This document shows, in pieces, positions 1 to 6,915 of a stretch of 26,099 bases of DNA. Origin of the DNA: an uncultured Eubacteriales bacterium (GTDB lineage Bacteria > Bacillota > Clostridia > Oscillospirales > Butyricicoccaceae); contig CAJKFC010000015.1 of NCBI GenBank assembly GCA_905199135.1, positions 1 through 26,099 on the forward strand. Direction: 5' to 3'. The position numbers and the translations under genes were made by a program. Position 1 is the first letter of the stretch. Every line of letters begins with the position of its first letter. The notes beneath the pieces are model-generated. The model saw nothing but the letters and a program-made list of their open reading frames with translations, ran no database searches and was not told the origin of the DNA.

Positions 1-771
1 ATAGCCTGTATCATATGGAGTGCCTCTGAAGGTCTCAACCATAACCTCAGTTGCCGGCTGGCTGGGACCCAGTGCCAGAGGTGACATTGCACAGTCAATG
101 ATCTCACAGCCTGCTTCTACTGCCTTTAAGTAGGTCATGGAAGCAACGCCTGAGGTGTAGTGTGTATGCAGATCGATGGGAAGGCTTGTTCCTTCCTTCA
201 ATGCGCGTACCAGCTCATCTGCCTGGTATGGGGTAAGAAGGCCTGCCATATCCTTGATGCATATGGAGTGGCAGCCCATTTTTTCCATCTGCTTTGCAAG
301 CTCTACGAAGTTTTCGAGAGTGTGGATGGGGCTTGTTGTGTAGGAAATAGCTCCCTGAACATGAGCGCCGCATTTTACAGCCTCGTCAACGGCAACTTCG
401 ATGTTGCGGAGATCGTTGAGGGCGTCGAAGATACGGATAATGTCGATGCCGTTTTCTACGGCCTTGCGGATAAAGGCGCGGACGACATCATCGGGATAAT
501 GCTTGTAGCCCAGCAAGTTCTGGCCGCGGAGAAGCATCTGAAGCTTTGTATTCTTTACAATGCTCTTGATTTTGCGCAGTCTCTCCCAGGGATCCTCGTT
601 GAGGTAGCGAAGGCAGCTGTCAAATGTTGCGCCGCCCCAGCACTCGAGAGAATAGTAGCCGGCCTTGTCCATTGTCTCCAGAATGGGGAGAAAATCTTCG
701 ATCGGCATACGCGTTGCAATGAGAGATTGGTTTGCATCACGCAAAACGGTTTCGGTAAACTGTACTTTCAT
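1..771 (-). CDS. Oxaloacetate decarboxylase alpha / pyruvate carboxylase subunit B, carboxyltransferase domain (partial)
   Basis: This is the first 257 residues of a biotin-dependent carboxyltransferase; the gene runs off the left edge. The TIM-barrel domain moves carboxyl groups between oxaloacetate or pyruvate and carboxybiotin. The reverse-strand translation begins MKVQFTETVLRDANQSL and carries family blocks ECWGGATFD (43-51), LLRGQNLLGY (80-89), IKDMAG (172-177) and LHTHYTSG (201-208). The expected metal ligands are D12, the carboxylated lysine K173, H202 and H204. Two ATG codons are adjacent (772-774 and 769-771); the second is chosen because GGAGG lies 7 nt before it. The biotinyl end is outside the window, so a Na+-pump decarboxylase subunit (oadA) and a two-subunit pyruvate carboxylase (pycB) cannot be told apart. 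The family call is very secure; the exact partner is not. Confidence 0.93.
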   Translation of the reverse strand, partial: MKVQFTETVLRDANQSLIATRMPIEDFLPILETMDKAGYYSLECWGGATFDSCLRYLNEDPWERLRKIKSIVKNTKLQMLLRGQNLLGYKHYPDDVVRAFIRKAVENGIDIIRIFDALNDLRNIEVAVDEAVKCGAHVQGAISYTTSPIHTLENFVELAKQMEKMGCHSICIKDMAGLLTPYQADELVRALKEGTSLPIDLHTHYTSGVASMTYLKAVEAGCEIIDCAMSPLALGPSQPATEVMVETFRGTPYDTGY

Positions 772-801
772 CATCTATCCTCCATAAAATGATTTTCATT
801 A

Positions 802-826
802 AAAATCGGCACTATGCGCCCGATTT
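802..826 (-). promoter_or_regulatory. Leader hairpin upstream of the carboxyltransferase gene
   Basis: AAAATCGG and CCGATTTT pair across a 10-nt loop, and on the reverse strand the right arm runs into a U stretch. It sits at the predicted 5' end of the mRNA, 28 nt before the start codon, so it may be a 5' stabilising stem or a weak attenuator. No known riboswitch was recognised. Confidence 0.35.
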
Positions 827-838
827 TACTTTAATTAG

Positions 839-868
839 ATTATAACATAAGGGGGTAAAAAAAAGCAA
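839..868 (-). promoter_or_regulatory. Promoter for the carboxyltransferase gene
   Basis: On the reverse strand a TTGCTT -35 (863-868) is followed after 18 bp by TATAAT (839-844), preceded by TG in the extended -10 position. Transcription would start near 832. The leader then folds into the hairpin at 802-826. Confidence 0.6.
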
Positions 869-875
869 ATAGAAT

Positions 876-904
876 TTTACTTTTTAGGAAAGATGTGATA
901 TAAT
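876..904 (+). promoter_or_regulatory. Promoter for the DUF1934-argS run
   Basis: A perfect extended -10, TGATATAAT (896-904), lies 17 bp after TTTACT (876-881), which matches TTGACA at four positions. It is the only clear rightward promoter before the run that ends with selB. The leader from about 911 to the first gene is roughly 100 nt. Confidence 0.7.
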
Positions 905-1009
905 GTACTGTGATTAAAGATATATGCGTTAAGGATTTGTCAATTTTGACCATAGGGCATAAAACCAGCAGCGGCGCAGTATCCAAAAACCAACAAAGCA
1001 GGTATGAAA

Positions 1010-1432
1010 ATGAAGAAAAATGTGCTGATATCGGTGGTGACCGAGCAGAGCTTTGCGGACGGCGGAAGCGACAGGATAGAGCTTGTATCCCCGGGTAAGC
1101 TGTATGAGAAGGCAGGGTCTTACTTTATAGTGTATGACGAGAGTGAGCTGACAGGCATGCCCGATACAAAGACCACCGTAAGGCTCCACAGAGACGGCGT
1201 CAATGTGCTGAGAACGGGCAAGTTCCCCTCCAACATGATGTTTGAGGAGGGCAAGCAGAACCTGTCGTCCTACGGGACTGAGTACGGCGATATGACCGTG
1301 ACAGTCAACACAGAGAGGATAATCTCCGACATATCGGAGGAGGGAGGGCTCATAGAGCTTATCTATACTTTAGAGCTTGACCACAGGCATATAGGCAGAA
1401 ATCATATCAAAATTACGGTAAGTGAACAATAA
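1010..1432 (+). CDS. DUF1934 family beta-barrel protein (YwiB-like)
   Basis: This is a 140-residue cytoplasmic protein of the DUF1934/YwiB family, a small calycin-like beta barrel of unknown biochemical role. Features matching the family are the opening VLISVVTEQ, the central run GKLYEKAGSYFIVYDESELTG, alternating hydrophobic strands, the MMFEEGKQNLSSYGTEYG block and the closing LIYTLELDHRHIGRNHIKI. There is no signal peptide or membrane helix. The start at 1010 is preferred because AGCAGG (997-1002) sits 7 nt upstream; an ATG two codons earlier (1004) leaves only one base. It lies 24 nt before argS; from memory this adjacency is common in Clostridia and suggests co-transcription, but it does not reveal a function. 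Confidence 0.85.
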   Translation: MKKNVLISVVTEQSFADGGSDRIELVSPGKLYEKAGSYFIVYDESELTGMPDTKTTVRLHRDGVNVLRTGKFPSNMMFEEGKQNLSSYGTEYGDMTVTVNTERIISDISEEGGLIELIYTLELDHRHIGRNHIKITVSEQ

Positions 1433-1456
1433 AGACAATATATATTCGGAGGAAGT

Positions 1457-3145
1457 ATGAACCACATTCAAAACGCGATGAGAGAGGCCGAAAAGATAAT
1501 CCTTTCGGCATACGAAAAGGCCTGTGAAAAGGGCGAGCTGCCCAAAGACGAAATAAGACAGCCCGTCATTGAGATACCCAAGGACCTGTCTCACGGAGAC
1601 TACGCCTCGAGCTTTGCCATGCAGAATACAAAGATTTTGGGCAAGGCTCCCAAAGTAATAGCCGAGGCTATAAAGAACAACGCCTGCCTTGAAGGCACAT
1701 GCTTTGACAGCATGACCGTTCTCGGCCCCGGATTTATCAACTTCAAGCTGGCTGACAAATGGTTTTCCGATGTTCTCCTCAACATAGCCGAGGAGGGGGA
1801 CGATTACGGCAAGCTGAAGTGCGAAAAGCCCCAGAAGATAATGGTTGAGTTCGTATCGGCAAACCCCACGGGACCCATGCACATGGGCAACGCCAGAGGC
1901 GGTGTTTTGGGTGACAGCCTGGCAAATGTCCTCAAAATGGCCGGCAACGATGTGACAAAGGAATTTTATGTCAATGACGCCGGCAATCAGATAGAGAAGT
2001 TTGCCTGCTCCATCGACGCAAGATATATGCAGCTCATCAAAGGTGAAGAAAATTATCCCTTCCCCGAGGACGGCTATCACGGCGACGACATCAGAGTTAT
2101 AGCAAAAGAGCTCTATGACAGAGACGGCGAGATATACCTCGATATGTCCGAGGAGGAGAGACACAAGGCATATATCAAGTACGGTCTTAAAAAGAACATT
2201 GCAAAAATGCAGGCCGATTTGGAGAGATACAGAATCAAATACGATGTGTGGTTCTTTGAGTCGGAGCTTCATAACAGCGGATATGTAAAGGAGACGGTGG
2301 ATCTTCTGACAGAAAAGGGATATACATATGAGGCAGACGGAGCCCTTTGGCTCAAGAGCACTGCTTTCGGCTGCGAAAAGGACGATGTCCTTATGAGAGG
2401 CAACGGCTTCTACACATATTTTGCCGCCGATATCGCCTATCACAGAAACAAGTTTGAAAAGATAGGCTTTGACAAGGTCATAAACATTTGGGGAGCCGAC
2501 CACCACGGCCATGTGGCAAGGCTCAAGGCCGCCCTCGACGCTTTGGGACTGGACGGCACAAACAGACTTGAGATAGTGCTCATGCAGCTTGTCCGCCTTA
2601 TGAGAGACGGAGAAGTGGTCAGAATGTCCAAGAGAACAGGCAAGGCCATAAGCCTTTCCGACCTTCTTGACGAGGTGCCCTGCGACGCCGCAAGATACTT
2701 CTTTAACAGCCGCGCCGCCGACACACATCTGGAGTTTGACCTGGGTCTCGCCGTCAGAGAAGACAGTGAGAATCCTGTCTACTACTGCCAGTACGCCCAC
2801 GCCAGAATATGCAGCATTCTCGCAAATATCGAGAGAGACGGCGTGACGGTAAACAAAACTCCAGACCTTTCGCTCTTGTCTTCCAAGGAGGAGAGAGATC
2901 TCATACGCGAAGTTGCCAAGATGCCGGAGGAGATCAGAGTTGCCGCAGCAAACCGCGACCCCTCTGTGCTCAACAGATACGCCGTATCGGTGGCATCGGC
3001 ATTCCATAAGTTCTACGGCGTCAGCCGCATAAAAGACGCAGAGCCGGATATCAGGGACGCAAGAGTGTTCCTTATCAAGTGCACGGCAGATGTCATAAGA
3101 AATACCCTTGCGGGCTTCGGAGTGACGGCGCCCACACAGATGTAA
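1457..3145 (+). CDS. argS: Arginyl-tRNA synthetase
   Basis: This class I synthetase charges tRNA-Arg with arginine in the cytoplasm. It has 562 residues, normal for bacterial ArgRS. The N-terminal Add-1 tRNA-recognition domain covers about 1-100. The HIGH signature appears as HMGN (142-145) within FVSANPTGPMHMGNARGG, a diagnostic ArgRS block. The second class I motif is the degenerate MSKRTGK (390-396), as in many ArgRS that lack a canonical KMSKS. The DALR anticodon-binding helices start near NPVYYCQYAHAR. GGAGG (1448-1452) lies 4 nt before the ATG. It follows the DUF1934 gene by 24 nt and precedes the S41 protease by 23 nt with no terminator, so all are likely on one transcript. No T-box leader was seen directly upstream. 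Confidence 0.98.
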   Translation: MNHIQNAMREAEKIILSAYEKACEKGELPKDEIRQPVIEIPKDLSHGDYASSFAMQNTKILGKAPKVIAEAIKNNACLEGTCFDSMTVLGPGFINFKLADKWFSDVLLNIAEEGDDYGKLKCEKPQKIMVEFVSANPTGPMHMGNARGGVLGDSLANVLKMAGNDVTKEFYVNDAGNQIEKFACSIDARYMQLIKGEENYPFPEDGYHGDDIRVIAKELYDRDGEIYLDMSEEERHKAYIKYGLKKNIAKMQADLERYRIKYDVWFFESELHNSGYVKETVDLLTEKGYTYEADGALWLKSTAFGCEKDDVLMRGNGFYTYFAADIAYHRNKFEKIGFDKVINIWGADHHGHVARLKAALDALGLDGTNRLEIVLMQLVRLMRDGEVVRMSKRTGKAISLSDLLDEVPCDAARYFFNSRAADTHLEFDLGLAVREDSENPVYYCQYAHARICSILANIERDGVTVNKTPDLSLLSSKEERDLIREVAKMPEEIRVAAANRDPSVLNRYAVSVASAFHKFYGVSRIKDAEPDIRDARVFLIKCTADVIRNTLAGFGVTAPTQM

Positions 3146-3168
3146 CAGCAAAAAAACGGAGGTCCAGA

Positions 3169-4452
3169 ATGAAAAAACGCATAATTTCCGCATTACTCGC
3201 CGCTGTGCTCACACTTTCATTGGCGGTAAACGCCTTTGCGGCTACGGCGGAGGAAAAGTTTGAAAGCATAGAAGCTTTGGAAGAGTTCATGAAGCAATAT
3301 GGCATAAGCGTAGGCAGCGGCGATGAGCCCTTCTACGACGCCCTTTTGAAGCTTTTGGAGAACGATGATTTTTACAACCAGTTTATGAACATAATGGTAG
3401 GTCAGTACGACAGATACTCCCTCTTTGTGCCTGCCGGCGAATATGACAATTACTATCCCTCTACAAGCAGCTATGTGGGCATAGGTGTCACTATGGAGCA
3501 GTACGGCGACAGCGTCCGTATCTCTGCCATAACAGAGGGCTCTCCCGCAGCCGAGGCAGGCTTCCAGGTGGGTGACTTCATAGTCTATGTTGACAGAAAG
3601 GACTACACAAATACTACATTGGAGCAGCTCTCATCTGTTATAAGAGGTGAGGAGGGTACAAAGGTTACAGTTACCGTCAAGAGAGTGGTGGACGGAAAGA
3701 ATTACTTTATCACCAAAGAACTGACAAGAAAGTATATCGGAGTGCCCAATTTTACCAGTGAAGTGCTGGAAGACGGTATATTCTACATGGATTTTACAAG
3801 ATTTGCCGATACAAATACATATATTGACTTTGTGTTTGCGCTTCAGGATATGGTAAAGAGCAATTCGAGAGTTCTCATTCTCGATCTCAGAGGAAATCCG
3901 GGCGGAGAGGTCAATATGGCTCTCAATGTCATCAACAGGCTTCTGCCCGAAAAGACCACATACTTCATGACAAGAAATAAGATAGCAGGCGAATACGGCA
4001 TGCAGTTCTATGAGTCGGACGGTATAGGCGTCGCACTCAACAAAATCATTATACTTCAGGACGGCAACTCCGCTTCGGCTTCCGAAATAATAATTTCCTC
4101 ACTCAAAGGCCTCGGCTATGCAGAGACTGTGGGTGAGACAACCTACGGCAAGGCAAGAGGTCAGTATCATGTTGAGCTGCCCGACGGATCTGTTGCGGTA
4201 GTCAACGGCATAGAGCTCATCGCTCCAGGCATGAATGACTACGACGAGGTGGGAATCGCTCCCGACCATGAGGTATATAACGGTCTCGAGCCCGATGAGA
4301 ACGGCGTAGAGGTCATGAAGGACAAGCAGCTTGAAAAGGCTCTCGAGCTTGCAAGAGAGTATGCAAAGCAGCCCCAGAAGTACACGGTAGATCAGTTCGG
4401 CAACTTTACAAACATAGAGCAGACCGAGGAAACTGTTAAAACCGAAGAATAG
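3169..4452 (+). CDS. Secreted S41 carboxyl-terminal processing protease (CtpA/CtpB-like)
   Basis: This is a 427-residue tail-specific serine protease acting outside the membrane on envelope or secreted proteins. A signal peptide is visible: MKKR, a hydrophobic core, then AFAAT with likely cleavage near residue 25. A PDZ domain follows (YVGIGVTMEQYG through AGFQVGDFIVYVDRKD). The S41 core includes LDLRGNPGGEV, and NSASASEII places the nucleophile at S303. YGKARGQ places the lysine at K328, 25 residues later, the same spacing as in CtpB and E. coli Prc. GGAGG sits before the ATG at 3169; an upstream in-frame ATG at 3079 lies inside argS, lacks a binding site and would bury the signal peptide. 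The next gene begins 10 nt after the stop. Confidence 0.93.
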   Translation: MKKRIISALLAAVLTLSLAVNAFAATAEEKFESIEALEEFMKQYGISVGSGDEPFYDALLKLLENDDFYNQFMNIMVGQYDRYSLFVPAGEYDNYYPSTSSYVGIGVTMEQYGDSVRISAITEGSPAAEAGFQVGDFIVYVDRKDYTNTTLEQLSSVIRGEEGTKVTVTVKRVVDGKNYFITKELTRKYIGVPNFTSEVLEDGIFYMDFTRFADTNTYIDFVFALQDMVKSNSRVLILDLRGNPGGEVNMALNVINRLLPEKTTYFMTRNKIAGEYGMQFYESDGIGVALNKIIILQDGNSASASEIIISSLKGLGYAETVGETTYGKARGQYHVELPDGSVAVVNGIELIAPGMNDYDEVGIAPDHEVYNGLEPDENGVEVMKDKQLEKALELAREYAKQPQKYTVDQFGNFTNIEQTEETVKTEE

Positions 4453-4462
4453 AGGAGAAAAA

Positions 4463-5464
4463 ATGGACAGTACCGTTCCGCGAGAAAAGCTTATAATATC
4501 GCCGTCTTTCGCCTCGGCTCAAACATTCGGCGAGATACTTTTTGAAAAAGAAAAGTATAGAAAAATCTCCTCATCGGGAGTTTCGGAAGAGGAGATTCTG
4601 GGGGTAATATCCTTTTCAGAGGTGGATTTTGACGAGGAACACAGGGTGGAGATATTTAACACCTATGTGGAAAAGTGCGGCAAAATACTCTCTGAAAGGG
4701 CAGAAAACGCCGACATCATATTTGTCTGCGGCAGCGGAAGCTTTTTACAGACAAGATGCGCCGTTTTGGCCGCAAAGGAAAATCTGAAAGATGCCAAGAT
4801 ATACGCCCTTGTGCAGATGAACGACGATAAAAACACCGCAGACGGGTGGGGCGTTTTTCCCTGTTTTCTCACTCTTCAGGCCATGGGGTGCAGCGGCATA
4901 CTGCTCAGCTGCACATCCGATGAGGCTTTAAAAGAAGCCGTGAGGGAGCTGGAATCCTATGCGAAAATACCCATCGCCGTATGGACCGACGATATAGAAA
5001 GATACGCAGAGGAAAATGTCCATGTCCTTTTGAAAAATCCCGAAGACAGTGAAAAAATAAAAGAGAGGGGAGAGAGGGTCGGATTTTTTACAAAAAACCC
5101 CTCTCCGCCTCTTGCGGAAAGCTCCATGACGGCCGTTTCCAACGGAGAAGCCTGGAGCATAGACAGCAATATAGATATTTCCGAGGCCGTCGTCTGCGAC
5201 GAGGATTTTCATGAAAATCTTTTGAGCGCCGAGGAAGAGAGCTTTGTAATCAAGGTGGAAATCGACGGACCTGACGGTCTCGATGTCTTTGAGACAGAGC
5301 AATATATGCTTAAAAATCCCGTGTGCATCAGCAGTGAAAGCGAGGAGATATTTGAAAAAGCTGTCCGCATGTTTTGCGGAATAGCGGTATATGACGGCAC
5401 CTGCGATATATCGGAGGAACTTCTCGCGTCCCTAAGCGCAAAATACGGACTTATAATACTTTGA
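4463..5464 (+). CDS. Degenerate MetH-like protein (homocysteine S-methyltransferase / pterin domain relic)
   Basis: The 333 residues fit no intact enzyme. Compared from memory with the N-terminal half of Thermotoga MetH, several stretches align. Residues 65-175 track the homocysteine domain, and GILLSCTSDEAL (145-156) sits where the zinc-ligand loop GINCSLGPEEI lies, keeping the cysteine (C150). TAVSNGEAWSID (223-234) resembles the linker before the pterin domain. KAVRMFCGIAVYDGTCDISEE (299-319) and AKYGLIIL (326-333) match the pterin-barrel segment ALRAYPGRSLFNS plus KKYGGTLIVL. The second zinc motif GGCCGT is absent, and the catalytic-side ETF motif is replaced by VCGSGSF. No signal peptide or membrane helix is seen. 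GAGGAG sits before the ATG. It lies between the S41 protease and selA. The domain assignment is inferred; the function is unknown. Confidence 0.6.
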   Translation: MDSTVPREKLIISPSFASAQTFGEILFEKEKYRKISSSGVSEEEILGVISFSEVDFDEEHRVEIFNTYVEKCGKILSERAENADIIFVCGSGSFLQTRCAVLAAKENLKDAKIYALVQMNDDKNTADGWGVFPCFLTLQAMGCSGILLSCTSDEALKEAVRELESYAKIPIAVWTDDIERYAEENVHVLLKNPEDSEKIKERGERVGFFTKNPSPPLAESSMTAVSNGEAWSIDSNIDISEAVVCDEDFHENLLSAEEESFVIKVEIDGPDGLDVFETEQYMLKNPVCISSESEEIFEKAVRMFCGIAVYDGTCDISEELLASLSAKYGLIIL

Positions 5465-5472
5465 GAAAAAAC

Positions 5473-5497
5473 GCCTATTTGCCTTTTGCAAATAGGC
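5473..5497. other. Perfect 10-bp hairpin between the MetH-like gene and selA
   Basis: GCCTATTTGC (5473-5482) and GCAAATAGGC (5488-5497) pair exactly around CTTTT. Rightward, the stem is followed by TGTATTATG rather than a T run, so it is a poor terminator for the gene before it. Leftward it runs into GTTTTTTCTC, yet no leftward gene ends here. It may partly terminate, or tune or process the message ahead of selA. Confidence 0.5.
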
Positions 5498-5529
5498 TGT
5501 ATTATGTAAAAAAATAAAGGGGAAAAGAT

Positions 5530-6915
5530 ATGGCACAAAACCTTTTCAGAATGATACCGAAGACCGACGAGCTTTTGGCCCTTGCGGACATCAAGGCTCT
5601 TTCGGCAAAGCACTCCCACGCCGTCGTTCTCGACTGCATAAGGGTAACTTTGGACAAGCTCCGCGAGGATATAAAAGCAGGAGCTGTCACAGAGATAGAT
5701 TTTGACAAAATAGTTGAAAGAATCAAGAAGCTCGTGGACAAAGAGACGACGCCCAGCCTGAGAACGGTTGTAAACGGCACAGGCGTAATACTCCACACAA
5801 ACCTCGGCAGAGCACTTTTGTCCTACGACGCCATAAACGCCGTAGTCGATGTGGCCAGCTGCTACAATACACTGGAATATGACGCAGAAAACGGCGTCAG
5901 AGGCAGCAGATACACACATCTCGAAAGCCTCATATGCAAGATATGCGGCTGCGAGGCGGCTATGGTTGTCAACAACAACGCCGCCGCAGTTATGCTCATT
6001 CTGGGCGCCATGACCAGGGGAAAAGAAGTTCCCGTGTCACGCGGAGAGCTCGTCGAGATAGGCGGCTCTTTCAGAGTGCCCGAGATAATGGAGCAGTCGG
6101 GAGTCATTTTGCGTGAGGTCGGCTCTACAAACAAGACCCACATAAGAGACTATGAAAACGCCATAAATGAAAATACAGGCGCCCTTCTCAAGGTTCACAC
6201 CAGCAATTTCAAGATCATGGGCTTTACCGATTCGGTCTCCCTTGAGGACATGGCCGAGATAGCCCACAGACACGGTCTGCCCCTCATATACGATTTGGGC
6301 GGCGGTTCTTTCTGCGATCTCTCCGAGATAGGCATAGAGGGCGAGCCCACTGTATTTGAATGCGCCAAGTCGGGTGCGGACATAATAAGCTTCAGCGGAG
6401 ACAAGCTTTTGGGCGGCCCTCAGGCAGGCGTAATCATAGGCAAGAAGGAATACATCGACAAGATGAAAAAGCATCCCCTCACAAGGGCTTTCAGATGCGA
6501 CAAGCTTACAATAGCCGCCCTGTGCGCCACACTCAACGCATATAACGACATGGAAAAGGCCAAGAGAGACATTCCCACTCTGCGTATGATATTCATGTCC
6601 AAAGAGGAGATGGAGCGCAAGGCGAGACTTTTGGCCAGAAAGCTCAAAAAGATAGAGGGACTTGATGTCAAGGTCGTCGACGAAGAGGCTCAGGTAGGCG
6701 GCGGCAGCGTGCCCTCTCAGATGATATTTACAAAATGCGTCTCTGTGAGAAGCGACAAAATGAAGACCTCCGAGATGGAGGAGAAACTCAGACACCTCAA
6801 GAGACCCATCGTCACAAGAGTCACCAAGGACAGAATACTTTTCTGCCAGAGAACTACAAAGGAATCGGATTTCGACTATATTTACGACAGCTTTAAGAGC
6901 ATATTGGGTGAATAG
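5530..6915 (+). CDS. selA: L-seryl-tRNA(Sec) selenium transferase
   Basis: SelA is a PLP enzyme that turns seryl-tRNA(Sec) into selenocysteinyl-tRNA(Sec) using selenophosphate. The 461 residues match the usual bacterial length. N-terminal helices (1-70) for tRNA binding precede VVNGTGVILHTNLGRALL, a hallmark block. The PLP lysine is K292 in FSGDKLLGGPQAG. Other family runs are YDLGGGSFCDLSEIG and VNNNAAAVMLIL. AAAGGGG lies about 10 nt before the ATG. The stop codon touches the selB start codon, so the two are translationally coupled. It depends on selD for selenophosphate and selC for the tRNA, neither of which is in this window. Confidence 0.97.
   Translation: MAQNLFRMIPKTDELLALADIKALSAKHSHAVVLDCIRVTLDKLREDIKAGAVTEIDFDKIVERIKKLVDKETTPSLRTVVNGTGVILHTNLGRALLSYDAINAVVDVASCYNTLEYDAENGVRGSRYTHLESLICKICGCEAAMVVNNNAAAVMLILGAMTRGKEVPVSRGELVEIGGSFRVPEIMEQSGVILREVGSTNKTHIRDYENAINENTGALLKVHTSNFKIMGFTDSVSLEDMAEIAHRHGLPLIYDLGGGSFCDLSEIGIEGEPTVFECAKSGADIISFSGDKLLGGPQAGVIIGKKEYIDKMKKHPLTRAFRCDKLTIAALCATLNAYNDMEKAKRDIPTLRMIFMSKEEMERKARLLARKLKKIEGLDVKVVDEEAQVGGGSVPSQMIFTKCVSVRSDKMKTSEMEEKLRHLKRPIVTRVTKDRILFCQRTTKESDFDYIYDSFKSILGE

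Noticed and set aside
160..792. Rightward 210-residue reading frame at the left edge
   Set aside because: It is the antisense shadow of the carboxyltransferase gene, which has perfect family motifs on the other strand.
1370..3193. Leftward 607-residue reading frame opposite argS
   Set aside because: A long antisense frame caused by codon bias; argS on the other strand carries all ArgRS motifs and a good binding site.
5462..5509. Possible selenocysteine readthrough of the UGA that ends the MetH-like gene, since a hairpin follows at a SECIS-like distance next to selA
   Set aside because: The apical loop CTTTT lacks the G/GU expected of a bacterial SECIS, the extension would be only 14 residues (EKTPICLLQIGCIM), and nothing suggests a conserved domain there.
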